A stretch of 64,000 bases of DNA from Phocoena phocoena (taxonomy: Eukaryota; Chordata; Mammalia; Artiodactyla; Phocoenidae): the NCBI RefSeq assembly GCF_963924675.1, contig NC_089236.1, positions 33,875,319-33,939,318 of the forward strand. The letters run 5' to 3'. Under the pieces are notes generated by a model. The model was given only the letters and a program-made list of their open reading frames with translations, ran no database searches and had not been told where the DNA came from. Shown one piece after another: positions 1-14,639 of this stretch (positions are counted from its first letter, which is position 1; every line of letters starts with the position of its first letter). The position numbers and the translations under genes were made by a program.

Positions 1-1
1 C

Positions 2-362
2 AAGTAGAAACATGCCAAGACACATATTAATCAAACTATCAAAAATTACATACAAAGAAAATATATTAAAAGCAGAAAGAGAAAAGCAACAAATAACATA
101 CAAGGGAATGCCCATAAGGTTAACAGCTGAACTTCCAGCAGAAATTCTGCAAGTCAGAAGGGAGTGGCAGGACAAATTTAAAATGATGAAAGGGAAAAAC
201 CTACAACTAAGATTACTCTACCCAGGAAGGATCTCATTCAGATTCAACAGAAAAAACCTTTACAGACGAGCAAAAGTTAAAATCATCACCAAACCACCTT
301 CACAAGTGCTAAAGGAACTTCTCTCGCCAGGAAACACAAGAGAAGGAAAAGACCTACAATAA
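2..362 (+). pseudogene. L1 ORF1p C-terminal fragment (copy A)
   Basis: ORF1p is the RNA-binding trimeric chaperone of the L1 ribonucleoprotein. The frame open up to the stop at 360-362 matches the C-terminal domain of the family, with recognisable stretches ITYKGMPIRLTAEL and REWQDKFKMMKGKNLQ followed by LLYPGRISF. The apparent ATG at 12 is internal, since the real start lies outside the window. Near residue 80 the usual sequence between the RISFRF block and the terminal LKELL block is shortened and altered, so the domain is damaged. It lies just upstream of the ORF2 start at about 386, the normal L1 arrangement. Confidence 0.85.
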
Positions 363-385
363 CAAACCCAAAACAATTAAGAAAA

Positions 386-3300
386 ATGTAATAGGAACAT
401 ACATATTGATAATTACCTTAAATGTAAATGGATTAAATGCTCCAACCCAAAGACATAGACTGGCTGAATGGATACAAAAACAAGGCCCCTAGGTCAGAGG
501 GGTACTGATGACCTGTCAAGCTCAAGGCTGGACACCCCCAGTACAGGGGTCTCTCTAATCCACATGACGACCTGGAAGCCGGTTGCACGTGGTCAGAAAG
601 AGGTCAGGCCTGAAACAATATCCAGCGGGATATGTGCTCCCTGCCCCTGGGCAAAGATACCCCCAACGTTTGGGAATCCTGATGCTTTGATGCCCTGGCC
701 AGGAATCACTTCCTGGTAGACAAGCTGCATACTAGGAGCAGTGCCCAGGGCCATGGCCAAGGAAGCAGTTGTGACCCAGCCGGCCAGGGGAAGGACACTC
801 CAGAGATGCCTCCCCAGCCACAACGCCCTTGTTTCCTTAAACGACCACCGTTTATGGGATCTGTTGTAGCCAATGACACCAAAGAACCATCTTCCCACCT
901 AAGCCCAAACTCAGATCAGTGATTTAAAAGCAAATTCAATGAACGTTCAGCTCATTTGAAACAGAGTTGGATCTCTGAAAAGGTAAAAGCTCTGGAATTT
1001 GAATTTGGGAAAACTGCCGAGAGCTCAAGAGCAGGCCTGAACTTGGCAGGACCTAGGGGCACCAAACAGACCCTGTCTCGGCCCGCTGGTCACCCCAGCA
1101 GGTGTCCCCAACTGGCCTGAACAAGCCGCCCGCCCCCCTGGCCCGTATCTTTGCCCAGCAGAGAGCTGAGAGTCTCACTCCAGAGCAGCCAAGTTTCTAA
1201 AGAACCCCCTTCCACTTTAACTAAACCGGAAACCATGGGCTCTTGGGACCCCCTCCCAGAACCACCTCATGAGGGAGAAGCACTCAGGGCAGGGCTGGAT
1301 GGCACCCACCTTACCCATTTGGTCATTCTATGTGAGAATTGAAATCACCGTGACTGCGAGGACAGCAAGGCCCAGTTGCCATGCACGGGCTCGTGTACCC
1401 CGTGGCCATGCTGCGTGTCAAGCCCCGGGCAGGCACCTCTTCCCTGAAGCCTCCCCTTAGAACAAAGGGCCAAGGACAACCCTCCCCACGACTGAGAAGA
1501 AAACAGAAGCTCTGAGACATGGGTGACATCCCTCAGTGAGGACAAACCTCATCCTCCACCCGAGTCTGTTAGTCTAAAAACCATGTTCCCAACAGTTCCC
1601 TGACCCTTCGCCCAGGGCCAGAGCCCCTGTGCCCAGGGGGGCCCTTCTGTGCAGTGGACTCAGTGGGCCCTCAGCATTTGGGTGACCCTCTGTGCAAATG
1701 TGCTGGCCTCAGTGACTGCCACATCCAACCGTGTGTAACTCTCGCGATGAATGAAGCTCACACCACAGGTCATGTTGGGGAGTTTGGGATTGACATGTAC
1801 ATACGGCTGTATTTAAAACAGATAAACCACAAGGACCTACTGTATATCACAGGCAACTCCGCTCAATATTCTGTAATAACCTAAATGGGAAAAGAATTCA
1901 AAAAAGAATAGATACATGTATATGCATAACTGAATCACTTTGCTGTACACCTGAAACTAGCACAACATTGTTAATCAACTATACTTCAATATAAAATAAA
2001 AATTAAAAAATTACACATAAAAAAAAGCTCCCTAAATATGCTGTCTACAAGAGACCCACTTCAGACTTAGGGACACATACAGACTGAAAGTGAGGGGATG
2101 AAAAAAGATATTCCATGCAAATGAAAATCAAAGGAAAGCTGTAGTAGCAATTCTCATATTAGAAAAAATAGACTTTAAAATAAAGACTATTACAAAATAC
2201 AAAGAAGGACACTGAATAATGATCAAGGGATCAATCCAAGAAGAAGATATAACAATTGTAAATATTTATGCACCCAATACAGGAGCACCTCAATACATAA
2301 GGAAAATGTTAATAGCAATAAAAGGGAAAATGAACAGTAACACAAAAATAGTAGGAGACTTTAACACTCTACTTTCACAAATAGGCAGATCATTCAAAAT
2401 GAAAACAAATAAGGAAACACAAGCTTTAAATGATACATTAAACAAGATGGACTTAATTGATATTTATAGTACATTCCATCCAAAAACAACAGAATACACA
2501 TTTTTCTCTAGTGCTCATGGAACATTCTCCAGTATAGATCATATCTTGAGTCACAAATCAAGGCTTGGTAAATTTAATAATATTAAAATCGTATCAGGTA
2601 TCTTTGCTGACCACAATGCTATGAGACTTGATATCAACTACAGGAAAAAAAAACTGTAAGAAATACAAACACATGGAGGCTAAACCGTATGCTACTAAAT
2701 AACTGAGAGATCACTGAAGAAATCAAAGAGGAAATCAAAAAATACCTAGAAACAAATGACAATGAAAACACGATGACCCAAAACCTATGAGATGCAGTAA
2801 AAGCAGTTCTAAAAGGAAAGTTTATAACAATGCAATCCTACCTCAAGAAACAAGAAAAATCTCAAATAAACACCCTAACTTTACACCTAAAACAATTAGA
2901 GAAAGAAGAACAAAAAACCCCCAAAGTTAGCAGAAGGAAAGAAATCATAAAGATTTGATCAAAAATAAATGAAAAAGAAAAGAAGGAAACAATAGCAAAG
3001 ATCAGTAAAACTAAAAGCTGGTTCTTTGAGAAAATAAACAAAATCAATAAACCATAAGCCAGACTCATCACAAAAGCAGGGGAGAAGACTCAAATCAACA
3101 GAACTAAAAGTGAGACAGAAGTAACAAATGACCCTGCAGAAATATAAAGCATCATGAGAGATGGCTACAAACAACTCTATGCCAATAAAATGTACAACCT
3201 GGAAGAAATGGACAAATTCTTAGAAAAGCACAACCTTCTGAGACTGAAGCAGAGAGAAATAGAAAATATAAATGGACAAATCACAAGCACTGAAACTGAA

Positions 3301-5733
3301 AATGTGATTAAAAGTCTTCCAACAAACCAATGCCCAGGACCAGATGGCTTTACAGGTGAACTCTATCAAACATTTAGCGAGGAGCTAACACCTATCCTTC
3401 TCAAACTCTTCCAAAATATAACAGAGGGAGGAACACTCCCCAAACTCATTCTAGGAGGCAACCATTACCCTGATACCAAAACCAAAGATGTCACAAAAAA
3501 GAAAACTATGTACCAATATCACTGATGAACATAGATGCACAAATCCTCAACAAAATGCTAGCAAAGAGAATCCAACAGCACATTAAAAGGATCATACAAC
3601 ATGATGAAATAGGGTTTATCCCAGGAATACAAGGATCCTTCAGTATACACAAATCAATCAATGTTAACCATATTAACAAAGTGAAGGATAAAAACCATAT
3701 GATAATCTCAATAGATTCAGGAAAAGCTTTTGACAAAATTCAACACCCATTTATGTTAAAAACTCTCCAGAAATTAGGCATAGAGGGAACCTACCTCAAC
3801 ATACTAAAGGACATATATGAAAAACTCACACCCAACATCATTTTCAGTGCTGAAAATCTGAAACAATTTCCTCTAAAATCAAGAACAAGACAAGGAGGCC
3901 CACACTCACCACTATTATTCAACATAGTTTTGAAAGTTTTAGCCACAGCAATGAGAGAAGAAAAATAAATAAGAAGAATCCAAATTGGAAAAGAAGAGGT
4001 AAAGCTGGCACTGTTTGCAAATGACATGATACCATGCATAGAGAATCTTAAAAGTGCTACCAGAAAACTACTAGAGCTAATCAATGAATTTGGTAAAGTA
4101 ATGAGATACAAAATTAATACACAGAAATCTCTTGCATTCCTATACACTAATGATGAAAAATCTGAAAGAGAAATTAAGGAAACACTCCCATTTACCATTG
4201 CAACAAAAAGTATAAAATACCTAGGAATAAACCTACCTAAGGAGAAAAATACCTGTATGCAGAAAACTATAAGACACTGATGAAGGAAATTAAAGATGAT
4301 ACAAACAGATGGAGAGATATACCATGTTCTACGATTGGAAGACGCAACACTGAAAATAACTATATGACCCAAAGCAATCTACAGATTCAATGCAATGCCT
4401 GTCAAATTACCAATGACATTTTTCACAGAACTAGAGCAAAAATTTCACAATTTGTATGGAAACACAAAAGACCCCGAATAACCAAAGAAATCTTGAGGAA
4501 GAAAAATGGAGCTGGAGGAATCAGGGTCCCTGACTTCAGACTATAGTACAAAGCTACAGTAGTCAAGACAGTATGGCACTGGCACAGAAACAGAAATATA
4601 GATCAATGGAACAGGATAGACAGCCCAAAGATAAACCCACACACATATGGTCAACTTATCTTTGATAAAGGAGGCAAGAATATACAATGGAAAAAAGACA
4701 ACCTCTTCAATAAGTGGTGCTGGGAAAACTGGACAGCTACATGTAAAAGAATAAAATTAGAATGCTTCCTAACACCATACACAAAAATAAACTCAAAATG
4801 AATTAAAGACCGAAATGTAAGGCCAGAGACCATTAAATTCTTAGAGTAAAACATAGGCAGAATGCTCTTTGACTTACGTCAGAGCAAAATTCTTTTTGAC
4901 CCACCTCCTAGAGAAATGGATATAAGAACAAAAATAAGCAAATGAAACCTAAAGAAACTTAAAAGCTTTTACACAGCAAAGGACACCATAAACAAGATGA
5001 AAAGACAACCTTCAGAATGGTAGAAAATATTTGCAAATGAAGCAACTGACAAAGGATTAATCTCCAAAATATGCAACCAACACATGTAGCTCAATATCAA
5101 AGGAACAAACAAACCAGTCTAAAAATGGGCAGAAGATCTAAATAAATATTTCTTCAAAGAAGATATACAGATTGCCAACAAACACATGAAAGGATGCTCA
5201 ACATCACTAATGATTAGAGAAATAAAAATCAAATATTCAATGTGATATCAGCTCACACCAGTAAGAATGGCCATCATCAAAAAATCTACAAACAATAAAT
5301 GATGGAAAGGGTGTGGAGAAAAGGGAACCCTCTTGTACTGTTGGTGGGAATGTGAATTGATACAGCCATTATGGAGAACAGTATGGAGGTTCCTTAAAAA
5401 ACTGAAAATAGAACTACCGTATGACCCAGCAATCCCACTACTGGGCATATACCCTGAGAAAATCATAATTCAAAAAGAGTCATGTACCACAATGTTCATT
5501 GCAGGACTATTTACAACAGCCAGGACATGGAAGCAACTTAATGTCCAATAACAGATGAATGGATAAAGAAGATGTGGCACACATACACAATGGAATAATA
5601 CTCAGCCATAAAAAGAAATGAAATTGAGTTATTTGTAGTCAGGTGGATGGACCTATAGTCTGTCATACAAAGTGAAGTAAGTCAGAAAGAGAAAAACAAA
5701 TACCATACACTAACACATATACATGGAATCTAA
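386..5733 (+). pseudogene. L1 ORF2 remnant: endonuclease, reverse transcriptase, Cys region (copy A)
   Basis: ORF2p nicks target DNA and reverse-transcribes L1 RNA. The reading starts at ATG 386 but is frameshifted at once by a missing base, and is then split by the insert at 492-2024. The endonuclease piece (2219-2659) shows IVNIYAPN, GDFNTLLS, SIDHIL and ADHNAMRLDI. The reverse transcriptase pieces (3154-3968, 4026-4280) keep the motif A core AFDKIQHP, but motif C reads FANDMIPC instead of the expected FADDMILY, so a catalytic aspartate has become asparagine. The C-terminal piece (5333-5551) retains [18 protein letters not shown]. The stop is near 5731. Non-functional. Confidence 0.9.
492..2024 (+). 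mobile_element. Retro-inserted GC-richer segment with L1-like 3' end (possible relative of the cetacean satellite)
   Basis: About 1.53 kb interrupts L1 copy A. It is GC-richer than its surroundings for the first 1.2 kb and then runs into an L1-type 3' end (1800-2000) with cetartiodactyl tail phrases such as ctgaatcactttgctgtaca and taatcaactatacttcaat, followed by an A-rich tail. Imperfect flanking duplications aaggccccta (482-491) and aagctcccta (2025-2034) match at 8 of 10 bases and indicate target-primed insertion. From general knowledge, cetacean tandem satellites were reported to derive from L1 3' regions and to have units of roughly 1.5-1.8 kb. This single unit fits that size, but identity is inference. 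The alternative is a 5'-truncated L1 of a subfamily with a long GC-rich 3' UTR. Confidence 0.6.
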
Positions 5734-6112
5734 GGAAAAAAATGGTTCTGACGAACTTAGGAACATGACAGGAATAAAGATGCAGATGTAGAGAATGGTC
5801 TTGAGGACATGGGGAGGGGGAAGGTAAGCTGGACGAAGTGAGAGAGTAGCACTGACATATATATATATACTACCAAATGTAAAATAGATAGCTAGTGGGA
5901 AGTAGGTGCATCACACAAGGATATCACCTCGGTGCTTTGTGACCACCTAGAGTGGTGAGATATGAAGGGTGTGATGGAAATGCAAGAGGGAGGGGATATG
6001 GGGATATATGTATACATATAGCTGATTCACTGTGTTATACAGCAGAAACTAACACAACATTGTAAAGCAATTATACTCCAATAAAGGTGTTAAAAAATAA
6101 TAAAATAAAAAA

Positions 6113-7419
6113 TAAGTACATATTTGTTTAGTTAAAAACAAATTATACCATCTGAACTTTGGTGATTTTTTTCTAAATAATATACATTCTCTGCTTTCCT
6201 GACAAATGTATTTTAAATTCATGTGCTGTTTCTGTTCCATTTATACCTGATAAATTGGCAAAAATCATGAGGGTATCAGATGGATTTGAATATTCATTCA
6301 CAAAAGCTTTGGCCTTGCCTTGAGTTAAAGTAACTTCTCTGAATTGATCTACTAACTTGGCTCCCCTATCAGACTGCATCCTTCCCAGTGGATCTACTTA
6401 TTTCTGTGTGCTCTAACCAGTTCTTTTATGTGATGCATGTAGAACCTGCTTCCTGTTAAGTACATGCTCATGTGAGACCACATGCGTCTATAATCATATC
6501 ATTAATACCAGTAATAACTGTTAGAATATAATAACTTCAATTAAAAAAGAATAACTAAAAAATGTCAAGCCCCTGGAGTAGAAGTAAGAATTGAAGAGGG
6601 AGAGAGAAAGAAGGTCATACAAAACTCTTCTGATCATGAGATTCCTAATTATTTCTTAAATAACTTCACTTATCAGGAAACTACACTGAGCTGTTATGTA
6701 AGAAGTAAACTTTAGTTTTTAAATTATGGTAATTTGGTCTGTTTCTTGTTTGTTAAAGCAACTGGCATTACTCTAAATTATGACTCAGAGTATTTAGAGC
6801 CATGGGGTTGAATTTAAACACATACAGAATGAGTACAGATAGAAAAGTGAAGAGGTCTAAGGACTATGTCTAGGAAACACTAGAATTCAGAAATAGGGAG
6901 AAGGAAGAAGATCTCCTAGAGGAGACCAAGAAGGAGCTGCTGATAACTGAAAATAAGTGCCTTTGGTGACATGGAAGTAAAGTAAAGAAAGTGTTTCAAG
7001 GATGAGAAATGGTCACCTCTATTAAGTTCTGCTAAGCAGTCAAGAAAGAGGAAGACAGGCAAGTGTTCATTAGGTTTGGCAAGATGGTGTTCACTGGTGA
7101 CATAGATGAGAGGAGTGATGGGGATTAAAAACTCCCCTGGAGTGTACTAAAGAGAAAACAAGAAGTTTAGAAATAGAAAAAATTGATCATAGAAATGGGG
7201 TGATTGTCGGAGGGATGTGAGGGCAAGGGAAGCATTTTATATACATGGTTTATCATTTATCATGTTAGGATGCCAATGAAAATAATAGTCTGAGAGAGAA
7301 TAGCTGATGCAGAGGAGAAGACCAAAAATATTTTTCATGTAGTAGAGGCTACACTGCTCTGGATTCATATGGTTCTTTTTGAAAGGGAATGCATTAGATA
7401 GCATTTGTTAATATTCCTG
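6113..7419. other. Inter-repeat AT-rich DNA with an ancient repeat trace
   Basis: No gene is visible. From about 6840 to 7330 the purine-rich text (aagtgaagaggtctaaggac, then gagaaggaag and agtgttcattaggtttgg) resembles the 3' half of the ancient repeat described at 17830-19450. The first 700 bases show no recognised element. Confidence 0.4.
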
Positions 7420-9445
<2,026 letters not shown>

Positions 9446-11178
9446 GAGGGTTGATGTAAAGGCAGAAATCAGTGGTGACTTTTCTTTTTTTTTAATCTGA
9501 TCGATGATGTTACCATTTACTGAGATGAGGAAACAGCAAATGGGCGAAGTATCAAGATTTCTGTGAGAGTAAAGCAGGTGAGGACTTGTACCAAGTCTAA
9601 CTCTAGATGGCAAACTTTCAAAATGTTTTACAGAGACAACAATCATAATAGCTATTCCAGTTTTCTCTCAGTTGAGCCTATTCTCCATATATCATATGAA
9701 ATATACAGAAGGATATTTAGATGATTCTCTCTCTTTTCCTTCTACTTCATTCTGTTAAACATTTAGTGGTATACTCCGTTACAATTCAGCCACAAGGTCT
9801 AGCCATCTCACGATCTCTTACATTCTCTCACTTTCCTTTATTTAAGTCCAACATTGTGCCCTGTTGATTCCAAGTTGCCTATAATTTATGCATGAGATAA
9901 GTGAAATTGGATTCCTATAACATGCCAGGGATACTATTGATAAGGAAACAGCAGATACACTCTAAAACAATTAGTGGGATATTAAGGAAAGCTATTATGT
10001 AAAAATGCCAGGATACTTATCTTTGGGTTATAGCTATCCCTTTATACCAAATATTAGTTATCACATGGAGGATTTAAAAACTTCTGTCCCTCATGTTGAG
10101 TATGGATATTTCTAATACAACACACTTATAAACACACATAGCTATTTATTTATGTCATTCAGTGCGATACTACTCTGATACTCAGATAATGTACAGGTAG
10201 AAGAGTCTATAAATACTACAAAAATATTAAATTATTGCATGTTGTAAAGAACTGTGATGAAGATAAAGGTACTATGATATGATATGATGATGTTGTTGCT
10301 GTTAATTCAACAAAAAGTTCAATTTATCTGATTATAATTTACTACTAAAGCTTTAGCACTCTTTAAAAACCCCCTTTGCTGACAATAACATTAATGCTGA
10401 CATGGAGAGGGCAAGAAGATGAGAAAGGCAATAGGAAAAAAAAGAAGAAAAAGAAAAGGGGATACAAGGGGTTAATTTTATATCTTTTTGACACTGAACT
10501 TTGGTGTGATGGATTAGGGTCCTCCAGAAAGTGTCAGGTTGTCCTCCCATTTCATGACTTTCCCCTTATCCCTTCACAAGATTCTTTCCATATCTCTCTT
10601 GGGTCTTTAAGATATTCAAACTTATTTATGTAGGATGTTACAAAGAGACATAGGTTGAAACCAGATTTGTAGTAGAATGTAGATGATTTTAATATTGCCT
10701 GCTAGTCTCATCACTTGGATTTGAGTCTGACCACGAGTGTAATTTAAGTGGAAGCCCAGCCTTTTGCTCTATCTATGAGTCCAGCACACTATTTTCCCCT
10801 AGCAATTATTTCTGGTTATATTAGTCTAATAAACAAGTTAATGGTTTCCTTGGAAAGATTTCTGCCTTTTTTTTTCTCATGCATTTCTAAGCTTTTAATC
10901 TAAAACCAGACAAAGCTTTATTTCCCAGAACTTAGAATTTTATTTTATTTGAATACTGGAGTAGCAAAGTTGCCAATAATTAAGTCAAAGTTGCCAGTAA
11001 TTAAGTCACCTTTAACCAATTTGCGATGTTTCTTCCTCTTATCAAACTCATCACAACTATTTACTTTTTGTACTTATTTTAGGAAAATTTTAGAAACTCA
11101 ACCATAAAGTTGGCATGTTGAACAGGAATTATACTTTTGATTTGCCACTTAAAAAAAATTGTTTGTTTTATTTACTAT
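9446..11178. other. Unique AT-rich DNA
   Basis: No gene or transposon is recognised. The one structured item is a 21-bp direct duplication at 10966-11007 (unit aaagttgccaataattaagtc, one mismatch between copies). Confidence 0.5.
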
Positions 11179-11504
11179 TTTTGGCTGCATTGGGTCTTTG
11201 TTGCTGTGCACGGGCTTTCTCCAGTTGCAGGGAGCAGAGGTTGCTCTTCACTGCAGTGCGCGGGCTTCTCATTGTGGTGGCTTCTCTTGTTGTGGAGCAC
11301 AGGCTCTAGGCGTGAAGGCTTCAGCAGTTGTGGCATGCAGGCTCAGTAGTTGTGGCTCGTGTGCTCTAGAGTGCAGGGTCAGTAGTTGGTGGCGCACGGG
11401 CTTAGTTGCTCTGCGGCATGTGGGATCTTCCAGGACCAGGGCTCAAACCCGTGTCCCCTGCATTGGCAGGTGGATTCTTAATCACTGCACCACCAGGGAA
11501 GCCC
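11179..11504 (-). mobile_element. CHR-type SINE, longer/older form, minus strand
   Basis: The reverse complement starts gggcttccctggtggtgcag and carries the tRNA-derived head with the promoter B-box region, a repeated central block rich in ggctcagtagttgtggc-type phrases, and an A-rich tail now seen as a T-rich stretch at 11179. At about 325 bp it is longer than the CHR copies of about 200 bp elsewhere, indicating an older subfamily. A weak target-site duplication is possible: tgccactta before and tgcaactta after. Confidence 0.85.
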
Positions 11505-11619
11505 CCTGCAACTTATTTTAAATGTAGGAAAATAACCTTAATTTTGTAAACTGTGGCACTTTATTTCCTAAATTTTTCCTCTAGTATATTAAGGAAAAGT
11601 ATATTTTTAAAATGTACAG

Positions 11620-11838
11620 GGGCTTCCCTGGTGGCGGAGTGGTTGAGAGTCTGCCTGCCAATGCAGGAGACACGGGTTCATGCTGCGGTCCAGGAAGATC
11701 CCACATTCCACATGCCATGGAGAGGTTAGGTCCGTGAGCCATGGCCACTGAGCCTGTGCGTCCAGAACCTGTGCTCCGCAACGGAAGAGGCCACAACAGT
11801 GAGAGAACCACGTACCGCAACAACAACAACAACAAAAA
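11620..11838 (+). mobile_element. CHR-type SINE
   Basis: The tRNA-derived head (ggcttccctggtggcggagtgg; B-box as gggttcatgc) is followed by the conserved body and a (caa)n/A tail. It is flanked by an exact 11-bp target-site duplication aaaatgtacag at 11609-11619 and 11839-11849, so both ends are precise. Moderately diverged from the youngest copy at 60514. Confidence 0.93.
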
Positions 11839-11849
11839 AAAATGTACAG

Positions 11850-13320
11850 CATATTTGCAGAGCATAGTTCCATTTAGCTCTTTCATATTTCTTCCCTGAT
11901 ATCTGGTATCCACCATCTTATTTTTCCTCCACCTTCTCTCAGGCAGCTTATCCTGAGGTCAAACTCTTTCTTGCTATAAGAGAGTCAGCTCTTGAAATCA
12001 AAGAAACCAGATTCCATTGTTCTTGTAGTCTTTTTTGTATAAAATTTCTGTGCCTTCAAAGTAAATTCATCCACTTGTGACTCACTGTTTCTTAGTAATG
12101 CACTTTTTAACAAAATCCTTACCAAGTGAAGCCCATGCAGTTTTGGTAGTGACTGCCAGAAAGTTCTGGAGAGAGTAAAAATAGATCATGCCCTTCTCCA
12201 AAAGAAAGTAGTTGTGTAATTATAGGACCATGTTTCTATTTGTGAAATTTTTCTAAAAAATATTGTTTGACTATATATTTAAATAGGATGTAGCATCTAA
12301 TACTATATATAAATTCTATATATTTTTCATTTCCATTTTTATATACTTTGAAACGCAAATAAATAGATTATGCTTTTGAAGACCTCTACTTTTATGTCGT
12401 GTTACTACTTTTTTTTTTTTTTTTTGTCGTGTTACTGTTTAAATGTCACTGGGTGTCTGTATAGTACCTAAAGGAAATGATCTGTTACCAGGAAGAAGAC
12501 CAAAAATTGCCTTCAGAAATATCCCAAATCAGCAGCATTATTGCAGAAAGAGAGTAAAATGCTACTTCCATTTTTTTAAAAAAATCTTCCAAATCTTAAC
12601 TATTATTCATTGGCATCTCTGCTTAATAAATAATAAATCTTTTTAAAATCATTTGGCTCCATGTTGTTTGGAGACACTGTACAAACACATTTTTAAGCCT
12701 CATTTATTCTTTTTACAGTTCATAATTTTTACATTTGAATGCCAGTGATGTCTCCACTCTTCCCTCCTTTATGGGTTAAAGGTTTCTGCAAGTTTTAACT
12801 TGATTTTTTTAAAGAATTATCCAAACCTAGAAAGGGTCAAACAATTCACTCAATTTAATAACTACCTACCATGGATTACTATTAAAGAATTATACTTTAT
12901 TTATTTTTCATTAAAGATAAAACGTCAAGAAATGTTGAAGCAAAAGAGAAAAGATTTTATATGTTAAAGAGAAGGTTACTAGCAGCACTGGGTATTTATT
13001 ATTCACGAGAGGTTAGTGGGTAAAGGAAAGATAGTGTGGCTATACTTAGCCTCAGCTAACCCTAGTGAGCCATGGGCTTAATGTTATCCCTGAATGTAAG
13101 AAGAGACCAGATAGCATACAGATTCATGGTTTTTGTTTTCAAACTAGATGATGCAACTGTTTTTGTTAGTCTTAAGACCGACAATCACTGCATATTCATT
13201 CTAGTAAGGCCTCCTCTTACTCCTAGTTTCCACACTGGAGCATTATAAGGTTGATGACAGAGGATGGACTTAAATAATCTATGGTAAAATTGAACACCAA
13301 GAGTTAAAAAAAAAAAACAG
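11850..13320. other. Unique AT-rich DNA with a tail-only insertion
   Basis: No gene is visible. The only clear structure is the poly(T) flanked by direct repeats at 12396-12436, listed separately. Confidence 0.5.
12396..12436 (-). repeat. Poly(A) tail-only retroinsertion with 11-bp target-site duplication
   Basis: The exact direct repeat gtcgtgttact occurs at 12396-12406 and again at 12426-12436, separated by only 19 bases: ac followed by 17 T. This is the layout of a LINE-mediated insertion on the minus strand in which nothing but the poly(A) tail was copied. The 11-bp duplication length matches the SINE duplications in the window. A chance or slippage origin is less likely because the repeat is unique sequence. 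Confidence 0.6.
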
Positions 13321-13339
13321 AAAAACAAAAACTAACCCA

Positions 13340-13538
13340 GGGCTTCCCTGGTGGCACAGTGGTTGAGAGTCTACCTGCTGATGCAGGGGACATGGGTTCG
13401 TGCCCCGGTCCAGAAAGATCCCACATGCCATGGAGCGGCGAGGCCCGTGAGCCATGACCACTGAGCATGCGCGTCCAGAGCCTGTGCTCCACAACGGGAG
13501 AGGCCACAACAGTGAGAGGCCTGCATACTGCAAAAATC
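13340..13538 (+). mobile_element. CHR-type SINE
   Basis: Typical copy with head ggcttccctggtggcacagtgg, B-box ggttcgtgcc, conserved body and short A-rich tail. It has the longest duplication in the window: 19 bp at 13321-13339 and 13539-13557, differing at one base. The inserted site was itself A-rich, as L1 endonuclease prefers. Confidence 0.94.
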
Positions 13539-13557
13539 AAAAACAAAAACTGACCCA

Positions 13558-14639
13558 AATTCTTCAGTACTTAAATACAGAACTGAGAGCAAGAGGGAAC
13601 TAATCAACTTCCTCTTCCATCTTGTAGGCATTCTGCTATGATTCTTGACCAATTAGTGTATGAAAACAAGGTTCATTTAATGTCTTGGGTGGATGAATCT
13701 TTCCCAGGTAGAAATTGCCCCAGTGTTGATCACAAGAAAAATAGATGTAACATAATGGATTCAGGGTCATATCCAAGAGTAGATTTGTTTTCATGATATG
13801 CATGTGATGATTATCTCTCATATGCTTTTTACAGTTGTTTTGTAGGTTGTCAACTTAAAGAAAGATGCACAACATAAGAGTTGTGAGTTTAAGCTTTATA
13901 CAGGATCTTACTGAGGACTATAGCCTGGGAAACAGTCACTCAACCAGCTCTGAGAAAACTGCTCCAGAAGTTTTCTGGAGAAGCCAGAAGCCAGTCTATA
14001 TATGATTTTTGGATAGGGAATACATTCAGTCAAGCATACATCTTGGTAAAAGATTACAGCTAATCACAAATAACAGACATCTCAAGTTAATGATTTTAGT
14101 GCTTTCTTATGTATGGGAAGATTCAAGAATCTGGAGTCATTGAAATTCTCCTGAGATGTGCTTCTAACAATCTAAGGGCTTGTTTTTCCAAAGCATAGAG
14201 CACCCCATCCTGTTGTTTATACTGATTCTTCTCAGGGTGAGCTGTCAGTGGACAACCTCAATGGGTTATGACTTAACTCTTGTGGAATTGTGTGGTGAGC
14301 AACGCTTTTTGTTCTTCTTTTTAACAAAGAAAAAGAAGAACTTTGGGATCATTTTATGAGGCTTACCCAGCACTGATGGAAAATTAGCCTCATTTTTGGG
14401 CTCAATTTGAAGTTCAAGAATTCATGTAAAACTTTTATTACTCTAAGAAGTACTCGCTGATCCTACCCAGAAATCTTAAATAGCATCTATATTTAAAATT
14501 ATAACAGTAATGATTATTTTATATTTACACAGTAATGTGGCATAGAATATATAAAATACCTCTATGTGTTATCGTTTTCTAAAGTCTATGTTACATAAAG
14601 ATGAATATTTCTTTATGACTTTTCTGTTAACTATTATAA
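13558..14639. other. Unique DNA, no recognised element
   Basis: AT-rich sequence without open frames above background, RNA genes or recognisable repeats. Confidence 0.45.

Larger units (their letters stand above)
1..6112 (+). mobile_element. LINE-1 retrotransposon copy A (5' end outside window, interrupted)
   Basis: This is a cetartiodactyl-type L1 read left to right: ORF1 C-terminus, ORF2 endonuclease, reverse transcriptase and C-terminal cysteine region, then a 3' UTR ending in an aataaa-like, A-rich tail near 6062-6112. The same order and closely matching DNA recur in the copies at 29818-35266 and 46086-52690. The copy is dead: ORF2 is split by many stops and frameshifts. A foreign segment at 492-2024 sits just after the ORF2 start. 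Because the 5' end lies before base 1, its full length and 5' target-site duplication cannot be judged. Confidence 0.95.

Noticed and set aside
593..898. 101-codon minus-strand frame in the GC-rich insert
   Set aside because: GC-rich DNA gives long chance frames; no domain, and it runs opposite to the retroposon.
2219..5551. Active L1 reverse transcriptase in copy A
   Set aside because: Motif C reads FANDMIPC, and the frame has many stops plus a 1.5-kb insertion.
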